Below are positions 13,330 through 27,014 of a DNA stretch of 64,000 nucleotides, in pieces (position 1 is the first letter of the stretch; the number at the start of each line of letters is the position of its first letter). The notes beneath the pieces are model-generated. The model searched no databases. It was not told where the DNA came from and saw nothing but the letters and a program-made list of their open reading frames with translations. The position numbers and the translations under genes were made by a program. Source of the DNA: Oxyruncus cristatus. Lineage: Eukaryota; Chordata; Aves; Passeriformes; Cotingidae. The stretch spans positions 351,423 through 415,422 of the forward strand of contig VXAY01002115.1 in the NCBI GenBank assembly GCA_013399855.1, in the 5' to 3' direction.

Positions 13330-16300
13330 CCTATGATTTCGGAATAATACTTCTGTCTGTAGTCTCTGTTGTAGTACTTTGACATGTATCACCACATTTT
13401 TATGGGAAAATCATTTCTTTTTATTGTAACTTTTAAATTTTATTTTTCATTAAACCCGTTTTTATTGACTTCAGAAACGGATTTTAGCTATAGCAGTGTA
13501 AATCCAGCGGAAGTGAATTTCTGCTGTTTTTATACCAGTAAGCATAATCTGGCACACGCTTAAAAAGAAAAAAAAGAGTTGAAATTGTATAGTCAGCAGT
13601 CAAAGCTTCTTGTTAGAAAATTCTCGATCTGTAAGAGTGCTATTGATAAAGGAGCTAAAAACCTCAAAATTGATTTATTTGTTATCAGCTCAATACAGTT
13701 TGTCTGAACACTGAACTTGCTTTTTTGTTCTTCCGTGTGATAAATGTATTTGCCTATGTTGTAAAATCCAAGCTGAGATAAGCTTGTGTACAAGCTGAGT
13801 ATGGGACTGGAAACCAGGACTTCCAGAATTTTAACTCTTGCTTCTGTCAGTAAATGAAGTCGTGACCTCAAGTGACCTCTTAGGTCTCATTTGTCAAAAA
13901 AAAAAACAAAAACCAAACAAACTAAAAACCCCTGAATTCCCGTAGCAGTTTATTTAGGAGTCGCTGGGAATTCAGCATCTTATGGGATGACATCTTTTAG
14001 CATTGGTATGTTTTGTTTCTGTAATTGTAAACTGAGAAAAGGATAGTCTCCTTTGGACAGTCCAGTTATGCCACACCCCGAGCCCTTGGGACAGGCTGTG
14101 GAGTTGCAGTGAACAGCCTACTCCAGGCATGCAAACTGGGAGTTAATGAGTACTGAAAATCTGGAGTATTTCAGCCTTTATGCTTTTTCTTTTTGCTGAA
14201 TTATATAGTTACTTGAATTACTTGTTTTGCTACACTTAATTTATCATTTTAATTTCAGCGAACGTTTTGACAGTAAATGCTTGTAAAGAGGCTAAATATA
14301 TTTTTATTGGAAAGGCTCAAGAAGTGCAAGTAGCATTCTTACTTTCTAGTTGGTTCTGTGGTATTAAAGAGACTGAAAAATGTGGTTTGGTCTTCGCACA
14401 GAGTGTACACGTTCTTTACCTACTGTGCTTATTCTTCCTGATGTAGTTTAGGGTTTTTTTCCTTCCTTGCAGGGGGTGGGTGCCTGTTTATGACCACAGA
14501 AGACTTGTCTGAAGTCTTATCAGCCGTAACATTTAACAATACAAGGCCTTGTTTTTTTCCCCCCATAGTTTGTTTTTAAACCAATGCTTTAAAAGGTGAG
14601 TTGTGCTTCGTTAATTTTTTTCAATTACATGATCTACTTTTTGTGCATAGTAGCATTCACTAAGTTTATACCGTAAGTGACCTAGTTTGCATTTTCTTTC
14701 AACTCTATAAATTACCCTATTTTTTTCTGCTGGTACTGAGGTTTGCTACCAGTCCTCCTGAAAAATTAGGTTTTAATTTTTTTTTTTCTCCCTTCTAGCC
14801 AAATAAACATAAAGAAGGATGAGAAGCTGGGAATCAGGGCTGGATTTATGGCTTCTTGGAGGCAGGTTTTATTCCTCAATGTGCTGCTACTTTAGCTTTT
14901 GATGAAGTTATTTCATTCATCTCTGCCATGACTTTGCTACCTTCTAAATGCCTAATGTGCATAGATCATTCTTGTTCAGATGTTCTGCCCGGATTTCTTT
15001 GAGTGTTGAAATATTTTGAAGCAAGTAACTAGATAAATGAGAACTATTTTGTAAATGCATTGGTCGTAAGTCATGTGCCAGATTCACAATGATAACTAAG
15101 TTTTGAAGGGTAGGCTTGACTTCAGTTCATTTTTTCCTTAAGTTTCTTTGGATGGGTGAGATGCTTCTGCCAACACTGTGAATTTCTGCATGCTTTGATG
15201 AGGCTTTTGATTTGTAAGTTAAAATTACCTCACCCTACTCATTGCTGTTGCTCACACCGTGGCTGCAATACACAGTTCAGGTTCTGGAAAGGAAGTTTTT
15301 ACATTTGCGGACTACGGGTCTTAAAAGCAGGAAACCAATTTTATATCCTTTACCAGACAGATATTGAATCGATAAGGCATCAGCCTAAGGTTACACTTGA
15401 TGTCTCCAGTGAGAAGACAATAAATCATGTAATGTGCACACAGGTGTATTGACCCAATTTCCCTGGGCTGCCTATGCAAAACTGAAGGTGATTGGAACTC
15501 AGCCATTAAAGCCTTATAATGGCTAGTGTAAAGCCATTGTATCTGCTTTTTACGATTTGAGATTTTTAGTTTAAAAATCTAAGTACAGCATTTAAGGCAA
15601 ATTGAAAATTCATCAGATCCTGTGCCCTGCCTCAGATGATGGTCTGTGGCAGATGGCTAAAGAGGGAGAATAACAGAATATATACAGAATGATTTTTCCC
15701 TCGGTGTATCCTTGTGGTCTTCAGCAGTTGGCAGTTTGGGAACTTTCAGCGCTGGATGCTGCACCCACTTAAATAATTTAATACGCACCAGTAGACTCAG
15801 GTAAACTTGTTACTTCTCATTTTCAACCTGTTTATAGTTTTGCTTTCCCAATGGAGTTTTGCAGACAAATATTGGGGAAAAAAGAGTCTGATACATGTTG
15901 GAATGGGTGGGTAAAGAAAATAGTCCATTTGTGCTTTCTGTCTTTGTCACTAAGTACTTTCTGAGCATAAAGAGCTTGGTGACTGTCACTCCTTTTATGT
16001 CTAGATTTACTTTCTTGTGGTGAGAATGTGTAGGTCTGGCAACACAGGGCATTTTCATTGCCATCTGGTGGTTTCCAAAAAGGAACATCTGAGAATGAAG
16101 ATGGGGTGTTTGATACAGCATGTCTATCAGTAATAATGTGGTTTTTTTCCCCTTGAAATTTTCATATCTCAATGCCAAACAAGTCATCAGTATGGGTAAA
16201 TAAGTGGAGTTCATTCAAGATGAAAGGTTGCTGCTGTATCATTAAGAATAAGCACATGTAAGTGAAGAAGGGTTTATAATGCTGCACTGCATTTCTGGGA

Positions 16301-19300
16301 GTCATTTTGTTCTTGTTTCAATACTGGCTATCCTTTGGAGTAGCTGGACTTGGCATGGGCTGGACAGCAGCCTGCTCTGTTGCAGGTGTTGGAATACTGC
16401 TTGAGGAACCAGTTTTACTTCTAATATATGTAAAAATACACAGAGGATGAGAGAATGTGAGTCAGAAGACCATTTTCAACCCTGTTTAGATAATGGAGCA
16501 TATGAGATTACATTTTCTTAACCACGAGAGAGCCTTGACATAGAACGTGTTCTCACTCTGAGAATCAGGCAGAAGGCACTTACAGATGAACCTGGAAAGC
16601 ACACGTGCAAGGAGAGACGTTCCTTGCTTATCTCTGTGCCCCTCTAAAAGCCTGATTGCACCCTCACAGCTGGAATTTGTGCAAGAATGTGTTCTGGAGG
16701 AAAAGGCACATGTTCTAGTGTTATGTTTGCAGGGAATTTTACATCTGAATCGGAATGAAAAAGCACTGCTTTCCTTCCCACATGGCACCCATTTTGTGGC
16801 TTTATGGGGGATTCTTTGCTTGCACTTTAAGTATCAAACTATGATATTTTATTAGGCTTTAATTTTCTGAGCATCTTTCTTCTCTTTTAATGCGCTCCTG
16901 CAAAAGGCACTCTTCTTTTTTACTGTATAATTATGTATCATTCATTTGTATAACTACGAACTCTTTTCATACAAGCCATTTCTGACTCATTATGTCAGGA
17001 TGTTCAGCTCAGGTGCTGAGTTATGAAACCCATACCTCACCACTCTGAGGAGAGCACTGGTTAAACTGTGAAATTCTGAGGTGTGTCTAGGTAGCCTCCT
17101 CTGGGTTTGCCCTCTGCTTTTGTCTCACATCAGGTATGATTTTATTATTCTAAATCAGTTTGCAAGTGGTTTTGGCCCTCGTGTGGGTGATGGGAGCGAT
17201 TTAAACTTCTCATGTTGCTTTACTAACCTGCTCTGTAAGAATGTACCTTGTGTTGCTTACTGAGGTTTAACTGACTGGCTGGAGAAATTCTGGGGTGAAA
17301 GAAAAGCGAATTTTTTCATCTATCACAGAATCCGTGAAGGCATCTTACACTTCATCTCTTGAATGTTGTAAATGATAGAGCAAATGAGAACAGCAGAATC
17401 ATGGGGGACGTGTTTACCCCAACTGCCCTGTTACCCGCTCCTCAGAATTGTCCTTTTCTTGCCACACGTGCTCGTGTGATGCCCATCAGCTCTCCATCTG
17501 GACCACAACTGCTGGTATAACAATAGTTATGTATGATTTTAAAGGGCTGTGCAATTCTATTTAAAGAGAGTAATGGCTAAATATAATGTAAGTTAGAATT
17601 TATGTAACAAGTTATAAGTTGTATAGGGTATAATAACATAAATAACTATAATAAAAGCTATGTATAAATAAGATCCTTCGTATCACTGCATATTTAATTC
17701 ATGTACTATTGTCATTCAGGGACTGTTCCTTGACTGTAAAATGTTGCACATAGAGATTTGTAATTGAAAACGTTATGATATTATGATTTGTAGTTAGAGA
17801 AATAAAACTAAATTGCAATTTTTTCCTAAATTGAATATGCCACTATCTTATACATCTTAGCCTTTCTGACCTGGCCTTGCATGATGCTTCTTGACTTCCT
17901 GTCCTGCTGTCATTTTCTTTCATATTGGTCTGGCACTTAGTCTCACTGGAATCAATAGGGTTGCTCACATGCAAGTGTTGAATAAATAATTGTTGAAGGA
18001 GATGCTACACTTGTCGTGTCTTTTCCTGGCAAAGGTAGCCAACATCACTGTTTTTTAAAACTTCCATTCTTTCCTTTTACTGATTATCCCTCACTGCTTC
18101 CACTGAACCAGCAGAGCATGGTATCTACCAGACAGTCTGATTGTTGTGAGCTGGAATATTCATAAAGGGATGACACTACTCAGTCTATGCAACAACTGGG
18201 AGAAATGGCTGTTCTGCAACTCTGTGGCTCAAACCAGAAGACTTTCTAGTGTTTCTGCCTGTTGGCCTTCTAAAAATTTTGACCTGCTCAGTTTTAAAAA
18301 GCTGTAATCTAGAATGGCAAAGCATTCTTGGACATGGGTCACCAACCCTGACTGCCGTGCTCATCAGATCCTATATGAGATATTTGAATAATTCTGTGCT
18401 ATAGGAGAGCTGAATAGAAAATGGCAGATGAAGTGGTATCTATTTGACATGAATAGTCCCAGTGAAGTTTGCCTGGCTGGGTTTTGTGTATTTCTACTTA
18501 TGGATAGAATTGCAGTAAAAATAGAAACGTTTCTTGACAGCCGTTGTGTATTGTGACATCTGAAATTGAAACAGGCACTTCTAAGTTTTCTGCACATCTC
18601 CTCAACACAAAGGCTTTATTATAACTCCTCCTATATTGTGGTAGTAGTTAAAGTATAGTGAACTTTCTATAATGGGAATGCACTTACACTGAAGACAGAT
18701 GTAGGATTTCTTTAGGAGATGGAAAATAAGATATCCCAGGCAAATAAACACCTGATGACTGTGCCTATTGCAGTCACACTACCAGTGTGATTAACCTTTT
18801 TATCTTCAATTACATTCCTAAGTGATACAATTTGTTCCAGTAAAATAGTGTGCAAATCCAGTCTTGTTCAATATTTCCCACAAATACACTGACTCGCTGT
18901 TTTGGTTTATGAAATCCTTTCTGTTGTCGTGGTTCAGTGGCAAGAGAGATGAGGTAATTATGGAGCAGTTTTCCCACTGGTTTCTCTCCAGTGCATAGCT
19001 GCAGTCAATGCTGTTAGACCATTCATATACCCAATTGCCAAAAAAAGGAAAAAAGGTTCCAATATCCTTACCAGAAATATGTTGATGCTGCAAAAGTTAC
19101 AGCACATGTTTTATGTCATCCTACACGTTGCTACGTTTGTTTTGAAGTAATGTTTCATTATTGCTATTGTATGATTAAATATTGAGAGTATTGCTTTTCC
19201 AATTGTTCTAGTGCAGTATTTAATGAGTGCAATTAAATGGAAAAATTGCCTTTTTAACTGATGATAGTCTATAAATGTCTCTGTCTGTTCAGAAAAGAAA

Positions 19301-20614
19301 AGAAGTGAATTATTAGAATGACAAATGAGTCAAAGTTACCACGGTGATGGAGAGGTGCGATTCCCCTCCACATAATCTTCAATTAGTGATCTTTGTAAGA
19401 GGATGTTTTTCAAAAGGGTAATAGAGAAGTAATGAGATCAGAAGGAGGTCAAACCCAGCCTTCTTCGTTTGGCAGTTTGATTAATTTATTTCTCCTTCTT
19501 GCCGATTGCTGTAAGGGGCTTTTGTCACCCGGTGTTTTCCATGGGACTCTAGTCGAAGTGACTGCTTATGATAGGATTTTGTGTATCCAAGAATGTTCAC
19601 CCACTTGACACTGAAGGTTTTTGAGTGCTTCAGGTTTGTTCTTTAGTAGAAGCACTCGCTGACAGTCCTGAAAAGGAAGTTTTTTTGGAGGAAATAATCC
19701 TTGACTCTCCCACGTGTATTGTTGTGAGGATGTACATGGCTGGACATCATAACTGGATGCAGTGCAGCTCACATCTCCTTCAGGTGCATTATGGATAAGT
19801 CAAAGGGGAAGGAGTGAAAGAATGGCCTGAGAATGAAGTTGCAGTGAAGATTCTTTTCCCACAATATTTTCTTGAAAAGTCCCTCAATATTTTCATGTAT
19901 GTGCACAGGTAGCATTTAGCCATCCTTCAGACATTCTTACCTGGCCCCCTCTCTTTCTTACCACTTGTGTAGGAAGTTCTGCTTCAAGGAGTAATGAACT
20001 ATTTTATAATGGTGGTCATAAACCTGAGTGGCTGCAGCTCCATTCAGTATGTTAAGCCCACCAGTACTGCTGTGAGTACAGTTACATCCATGTTTAGCTT
20101 ATTCTCAGTATTAATTCACCTCTTTTAAAATAGTCCAAAGGCGTTTCCTGCAAAACTGAAATGCCAGTAGCATTTTCTCAACACTTTTCTCAGGTTTACT
20201 TATTTGTGTGCTGATCAATTTTGCTCTGCTGATAGTTGAATGTATTACTGTGGTTTCAATTTTGACATAAATTCAGTCATTCTATGTAAAGTAACATGTC
20301 AGTAGAGGAGCAATAGATGTTAATTTAATATGACATTCTCTTGGTAGCATATGTGACATTAACAGTTGCATGATATCCAAGACTTAGCTATGGCTTTGTT
20401 ACCTCAGTTTATGCTCAAGATACTCATGCAGCTTTTATTTTTGGCTTTGGTGAGGGTAATGTTGAGTGTTCTTACTTTCTCATGCAGGCTTTGCAACAGT
20501 CATTTAACAGATGTTCAGAATTATTATTATTATTTATTCCCTTTAAAATGTTTCACCAATAAAAAGAGATACTTTGGATTAAATAGATCATAAAATGTTT
20601 TTATGGTACTGGTG

Positions 20615-20906
20615 ATCATAGAATCATAGAATAGTTTGCGTTGGAAGGGACCTTAAAGACCATCCAGTCCCAACTCCTTTGCCATGGGCAGGGACACCTT
20701 CCACTGGACCAGGTAGCTCAGAGCTCCAGCCAACCTGGCCTTGAACACTTCCAAGGATAGGGCAACCACAGCTTCTCTGGGCAACCTGTGCCAGGGCCTC
20801 ATAGGGATGAAGTTCTTTCTAATATCTAATCTAAACCTGCCCTCTGCCAGTTTGAAGCCGTTGCCCGTTGTCCTATCCTTGACATGTCCTCGTAAAAAGT
20901 CCCTTT
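20615..20906 (-). mobile_element. CR1 LINE, truncated 3' tail
   Basis: On the + strand the element begins with two reversed copies of the CR1 3' terminal octamer (ATCATAGAATCATAGAAT). It continues with the typical reversed CR1 3' UTR: GGAAGGGACCTTAAAGACC, GGGCAGGGACACCTTCCACT, CTCTGGGCAACCTGTGCCAG and CTCGTAAAAAGTCCCT. It is therefore a 5'-truncated copy inserted opposite to WWOX. No reverse-transcriptase frame remains. The upstream limit near 20906 is approximate. Confidence 0.93.
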
Positions 20907-21643
20907 TTTGTGACAGAGCTATGCAGACATCTGAGCAACAAGTTGATTAGACTCATTTTTCAAAAAAGCAGAGATTATATTTGGTTAGTGTGATACAGCA
21001 CATGCCCTGGAATATTGGCCTAAATTCAGCACTGGTACAAGCCCTTTGAGTGATGCCAGCAGTGAACGTGGCCTGTTCTCTGTGTCCCATTAGGTGTGGC
21101 CTGTACCTCTCCATGGCTGCTGGAAACACCTTTGCATCCCAGGCAGTTGGGTGGATTTCTTTTTAAGAGGGAGCGTGGATCGCCACTTAGCACAAGGGAC
21201 TGGCATTCACCTGGTTGCGCTTCCAGCTTTGCCATGGAATTGTCACAGGACTTCATCCGGGGGTGTGGCTTTCTAAGCCTTTGCTTTCCCGTCTGTTGAA
21301 CAGGGATCACATTCCTAGCTAAAGATTACTGTCATGATGCCAGTTTAACGTTTGCGAGGAGAATTTAAAAGCACTGGGACCTCCCATCTTTGGATGGCAC
21401 AGGAGGACACAGGAGCTCCTTGGCCAGCCAGGAGGCTCGGCTAGTGCTGCACAGGGAGCCTCAGCTGTTCTCACACGCCGTTTGTCCTCCTGCTCTCTGT
21501 TGCAGCAGGAACATACTTCTCATCCAGAATTTGTCTGGGGCTGCTAAGCCTTTTGAAATGGAGTTTACACCAAGCAGCGAAGCAGACCATTTCTGTGAAA
21601 TGCAGATAGTTTTGTCTATTCTGTCACATTTTTTTTTTTTTTT

Positions 21644-21662
21644 NNNNNNNNNNNNNNNNNNN
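21644..21662. other. Assembly gap (19 N) within a T-run
   Basis: Nineteen undetermined bases are flanked by 15 T on the left (21629-21643) and 6 T on the right (21663-21668). This is probably a homopolymer that was hard to sequence or was masked. The true length is unknown. Confidence 0.98.
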
Positions 21663-22252
21663 TTTTTTGGTACACAAGAGCTGCTCGTGTAAGCACTCGG
21701 TGCAGGAGGTCATGTATAGTAAAGTAAACAACATGATACATGGTAGACTTATATCTGTGAAGAAGTATTACTGTGTATTGTGTGATTAGGCCATCACTTA
21801 GTAAAATCTGTATATTAGTGAACTGTAAAATTACATGAGTGGACAATGCAGGTTTGACTTTAGTTAAAAATGTTTTGCCTACACCTCTGAAAATGAGATG
21901 TTAGGAAATGTTTGTCTATCTGGGTTATTTTCCTCTGGCCACTGTCATGTTTTTTTGTGAATTATTTAAATTTGTTATGATTTTGATTGTTTTTCAGTGT
22001 GCTTATGTGCATTAAGAAATGTGACTTCTCTAGAAAGCATAAGCCAAGACTTGTTTATGAGGTATAGAATGAAATATAAAGTTTATCTCTATTGTATAAT
22101 ACACAGTGCGGTTATTGGAGATAAAGAGGTTAAATACCAAAGGTTATTACATTGTTCTGATTACATTTATAATCACAGGACACAGCTGCAAAACACTGTT
22201 GTGAGTTTCTCCTCTTTTTAGGTGCTGTCCATTCGGGGGGAATTTATACATC

Positions 22253-22274
22253 CACACACATATACATGTGTATA
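22253..22274. repeat. Alternating purine-pyrimidine run (22 bp)
   Basis: This is a perfectly alternating Y-R stretch made of CA, TA and TG steps. ACACAT and ATGTGT form short inverted arms inside it. It has weak Z-DNA or cruciform potential. Confidence 0.85.
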
Positions 22275-25200
22275 GATAAACATGTCTCCTACTTATCAAA
22301 CTTCTCTCAGAACAGAAAAAGCAAAATTAGATTTTTGTAAGCTGGAGTGATGTGCATGTTCTTATTTTCAATGTATGGTAAAGTAATCTTTCAATTTTAT
22401 TTTTTAACAGTATTCTATAATACAAATAATCTCGTCTTTTCTTCTGCAGACTGTTTAATTCAGACAGGTGGAAGGTGCCTCCAAAGATTGGCGTCAAATT
22501 GAGGAAACCAGTCATGTAGTAAATAAGATAATTTGTTTCCGCCCAAAAAGATTAAAATATAGATTTTTTTTATTTATTATTTTACTTTTTTTTTACCCCA
22601 TATGATTTAACACATACAGTTCCCACATCTCTATGGTTCTGACTGCATTTTGGAATTAAGCGCTTCTACATGGATTTGTGTTCTTCATTTTCTGCACTGC
22701 ACTTTTAACTTGAATTTCTGGGATTTTAATTAATATAATCAATAAAGATTCTTTGTATGTTTCCAAGATATTGATAAGTGTTTATGTAATTTCAAAATGT
22801 GACAGGAAACTGATGCTCCTTATGAAAGGAGAGCTAGTAAGAATAAACTGCAAGCCCTACAATTTGAATATTGTTGTATAAAAAAATGAGGGAAAGATAT
22901 GTTTTGACTCCTGTTTTCTGTGCCATATTTAAGCCAAGAATACATTTCTTTGTGCTCCTCATTTTTGTGTCTTCATAAAATCTGTGGTTTTTCTAGTTGT
23001 TCTTCACCCAGTCTTTCACAATATCGGTCTTACTGCTTGTATTTAAAATAGTAATTATTAAAGAAGTTTACGAGGAAATTCTGCTTGATCAAATACTGTG
23101 AAACAAGAGGGTTTTATTTATTTATATATTTAGTTTCTTTTGGCCCGAGATGGTCTTTGAATAGTGTATAGAACATGATCTACTAGGATTATCTCTCCTA
23201 AGCCCCGTGTAGGAAGGGCAGACATACCATGTAGCTATAAACTATCTGATAGCACGTGAACTCCTTCCCTTTTACTCCAGTGTCAGACTGCCTTTTCTCA
23301 AACCTTGGAAGTGTAAACACGCTGGCCTATTACAAATAGCATAGTCCCAGTCCTAAAAAGTTGTAAGCTCCAAAAAATGAGTGTGCCCTGCTGCGGTATT
23401 TGCAAATTCACCCTTGGGTGGGCTCGGGTGATGTATCTCAGCCTTGCCAAGCTCTGCTCTTCATTACACAGTGAAAAATTACGTATTTTTCACCCTTGAG
23501 AAGCACAGTCTGCTTGTTGTGCGTGGTGGCCATGGTGTTGTGCTCCAGGATTGCCTTCCTGGTGGTGTGTCCGTGGCCTGAGCGTGAATGTTTTAGTGGA
23601 AAGAGGTGGCTTGCATTCTAGGGTGGTTCTTTTGGTGCACTGACAGAAATGTAACGTTTTACAGAGGTAAAATATGAATGTGTATAAGGGAAAAAAGCAA
23701 ACCCTTAGTTATTTGAGTGGTTCTTCCCTAGCTTGTCACAGGGGCTGCTGATCCTCGGTGTTGGTCAGCGGAGCCTAATTGGGGGTGTTTAATTTGACTG
23801 GCAGTCTTCTGGTTCTTGTTTATGTTCTTTTATGTCATACTAATAGAAGAATTAGAAAGATTTGGTAGTTTTGGGGGGGTTGTTTACTTAGGAAAAAGAA
23901 GAAGGAGCAGTCAGCTGCTGAAAATTTGGCCCTTACTGTCATGTGTTGTGTGTGGGAGTTGCTCTTCTGCAGAGGATGTCAGGCTCATTTCGTGGCAGGG
24001 TGGCAGAGGCACTGATCTCCCCTTAGAGAATGAAATATTTAGATGTCAGAGATCCTTTCAGAGCAACTAATTAATATTTGAAAACATTTTTGAGGTGAGC
24101 GTTTATGTTACCACCTTTGTAACCGTACGGAATGGCAAGAAACTTTTGCTCCTTGGGCACGAAGGTTTATTGCTCTGCTGATGGTTGGGTTCACCTTGGC
24201 CTGCTGTGATGGTCAGAATAGGTTTAGTGTACACACACTGCAATTTTAAGTGGTTCTCAGATTATATTAAACTTTAGAGAAGTCTGTATTACATGTTATT
24301 AAATAAATCTGGACTGCTGTAACCATCAAAAACAAAGAAAAAAAGGAAAAGTTTATTTTCTTTGTACTCTGAAGATAAAATAATGGATTGTCTAACCTTC
24401 CTACATGAGCTTGGCTCCTTCATAATGCAATATTAAGTGCATAATGGCTCCTTATCTGTTTTTGTGCAGAATCCATTCCGGATTATTGGGCTCTATATAA
24501 ATAACGTTGTTTGCTTTTAAGGTTTTCTTTTGTGATGTCATTGTTGATATCCACCTTAAATTTTAGGGATTGATCAGTTCCTGAACATGCAGATTGTTCT
24601 CTTCTCACAAGATGCAACTTTTTTTGTGCAGAGAACCTACTTCTCCAGACTGTCTGCCCACATGGTTTGTCCATAGATATGAATTTCTGAGCGCTTTTTA
24701 GCCTCAAGCATTGGCATTTTTATACTAAAAATCTGCGTGAGCAGAAACTTGCACTGCAGAAGTGAAGACCAGAATATAACCATTGTGAAAAATGACACTC
24801 AGCAGAGCTGAAAGTTGAAATATCTCCCAGAAAATTTCCGTGTTAGAAATACTAAACTAGCTGTTAAATAAACACAACCAACAGATAAGCTCTTTCTGAG
24901 ACTCAAAGAAGGCAGAGTGACCTCTTACAGTCTTGGATTCTCCTTGGTATTTACACCAATCCTGGTATTTAGTGTGATTCACATTGTCCTGGCAAATCCA
25001 CTTACTCAGATTTTGCGAAGGAAATATTTCTGAGCCTCGCATCTGAAATCAGATCTCTGCTCTTAATTATTCAGTTAGTTGGCACTAGATTGTCCTGAAA
25101 TCATATCAAGTACTATAAGCACTCTCATTCCTTACTGTATATTACTTTGGTAGTTTTGAGTGACAAAACCATTTAGACACCGTGGCTGTTACCGTATCAT

Positions 25201-26848
25201 GGTTTGAAAGGTAAAACAGCTCATGATCATCTTTTTAATAGGAACACTCTGTGATTCATAGGTGGTAAATATTTCATGCACTTTGCATTTGCCTTTGTGC
25301 AGGAGGGTAAATGGAAAGTAAATCCATGTGTACTTTAGACAGTAAAAAGGCATTACTTTGTTACATCATATAAACATGTAGATTTGATTCTCTCTTTACT
25401 CATGCTGTAAAAAGAAAGTTTTAAAGTGTTTAGCCGTACCTGAAAATGTAAATGCACGAGCCTAATGTAATGCTGAAGAAAAATTAAGACAAATGATACT
25501 GCATCCTTGCCACAAACTGCAGCTTGTACAAAATTCACTTTAGTTATTATACTGTGAATACGTGTGCTAAACCTCCTCTGTGTATGCACAATTTATGTTG
25601 AATGCAACATGAATCATTTTAATAGACCAAGCAAAAAGTCCCCAAAGTCAATTTTCAAATTATGAACCTTGGAACAGAATATAACAACAATGAACAACAA
25701 ATAGTTCAGATTTTATTCTGAACTACAAATGAACCATTAAAGGTACAGTATACTCATTCAGAAAAACAGTTTTTCCTTATCATCATAATGGATAAAAAGC
25801 ATAACAAGAATATTTTGTAAAGGTCAGTTCTAAATTTTCTCTTTTCCTGTACCTTATTAAGAGGGACATTCATGAAAGCTGATGCCATGAAGATTTTAAC
25901 ATCTGTTGTGAGACTTGGATGATTGTGGTTAGATTCTGTCTCTGATCTGCCATGTAACCTTAAGAAATTATTTTTTGAGTCTGGTTTTAATGCTTTAAAA
26001 TACAGGAATCCATTCAGAATTACTGTTTAATGACTGGCTTGGCTGCAGATGGGTCATTTCAGAGGAAAGCCTTTCTGCTGCCTGATTGCAGCTGCCCAGT
26101 GTTACCAGGACGCAGCAGAGGTGGTAGCAAATGAGCACAGGTCTTTTGAAGGTTGGTAAGGAAAGAAAATTCAACAGAAGGGAAGAAAGAGTATTTGAGT
26201 GTCATTTAAAACCTGGACTCGGTAGGTCAGGCTTGCTGTCAGTGTAGAAGTAGGTGGCAGACTGTGTGGGCTGCACGTAAACTTTTGCAAAGAAATTTCC
26301 ATGGTGACTTACATCTTGGTTTTTCCCATCTTCAGACTCAGTTATTCCTCGTATTTCTGAATACACAAACCTTACTGAGCTGCTCGTTGGGTGTGTTTTG
26401 TTTATCTGAGCCTTACTCGGTGGATGCTCTTACACATTGGGATGCTCTGGGAGATGAAGTGGTTGTACCTCCTGCTGCTTTTAACCATGATGCTTAATGG
26501 GAGATCTGTATCCCTTTTTTTTGGTACTTAAAATGGATTTGAATTAGCAACCTCAGTTCTAGAGGTGAGTGTTCAGAGCAGAAGGTAGTTGTATCTGAAG
26601 GAACCTTCTCTATTCCTTTTCCTAAAAAGCTTAAGTAGTCCCTCAACTCGAGACAGAAAATGTATACCATCCATTTGGGATGGTCTAGGCTTTGCCTCTT
26701 GTTTCGTGCAAGAAAGGGAAGAGTGCAGCTGAAATAGGTTAGTTACCACACAGGGGTTTGGATCATAGTTTGATGCTGTACTTTTGATGAGGATAAAAGC
26801 TGACTGCTCTGACTGAGATCACCAGTGGCCTGGTACGTTCTTCCCTGT

Positions 26849-27014
26849 GAGAGCATGGTGACACCCTGGCACAAGTTTTCCAGAGAAGCTGTGGATGCCC
26901 CACCCCTGGAAGTGCTTAAGGTCTGGTTGGGGCTTCAAACAACCTGTTGTAGTGGAAGGGAGCTGGAAAGAGATGATCTTTAAGGTCCCTTCCGACCCAA
27001 ACAGTTCTATGATG
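26849..27014 (+). mobile_element. CR1 LINE, truncated 3' tail with small internal deletion
   Basis: Forward CR1 3' UTR landmarks appear in order: CCAGAGAAGCTGTGGATGCC, CCCCTGGAAGTGCTTAAGG, GATGATCTTTAAGGTCCCTT and the end TTCTATGATG. Between GTGGAAGG and the GATGATC block, the usual segment reading roughly GTGTCCCTGCCCATGGCA is missing, so about 20 bp were lost. The element runs in the same direction as WWOX and is only about 165 bp long. Confidence 0.92.

Noticed and set aside
15810..16214. 134-residue open frame on the - strand
   Set aside because: No motif and no homology recognised; intronic and antisense to WWOX.
20741..20950. 69-residue + strand frame
   Set aside because: It is a read-through of the reversed CR1 tail at 20615-20906, not a gene.
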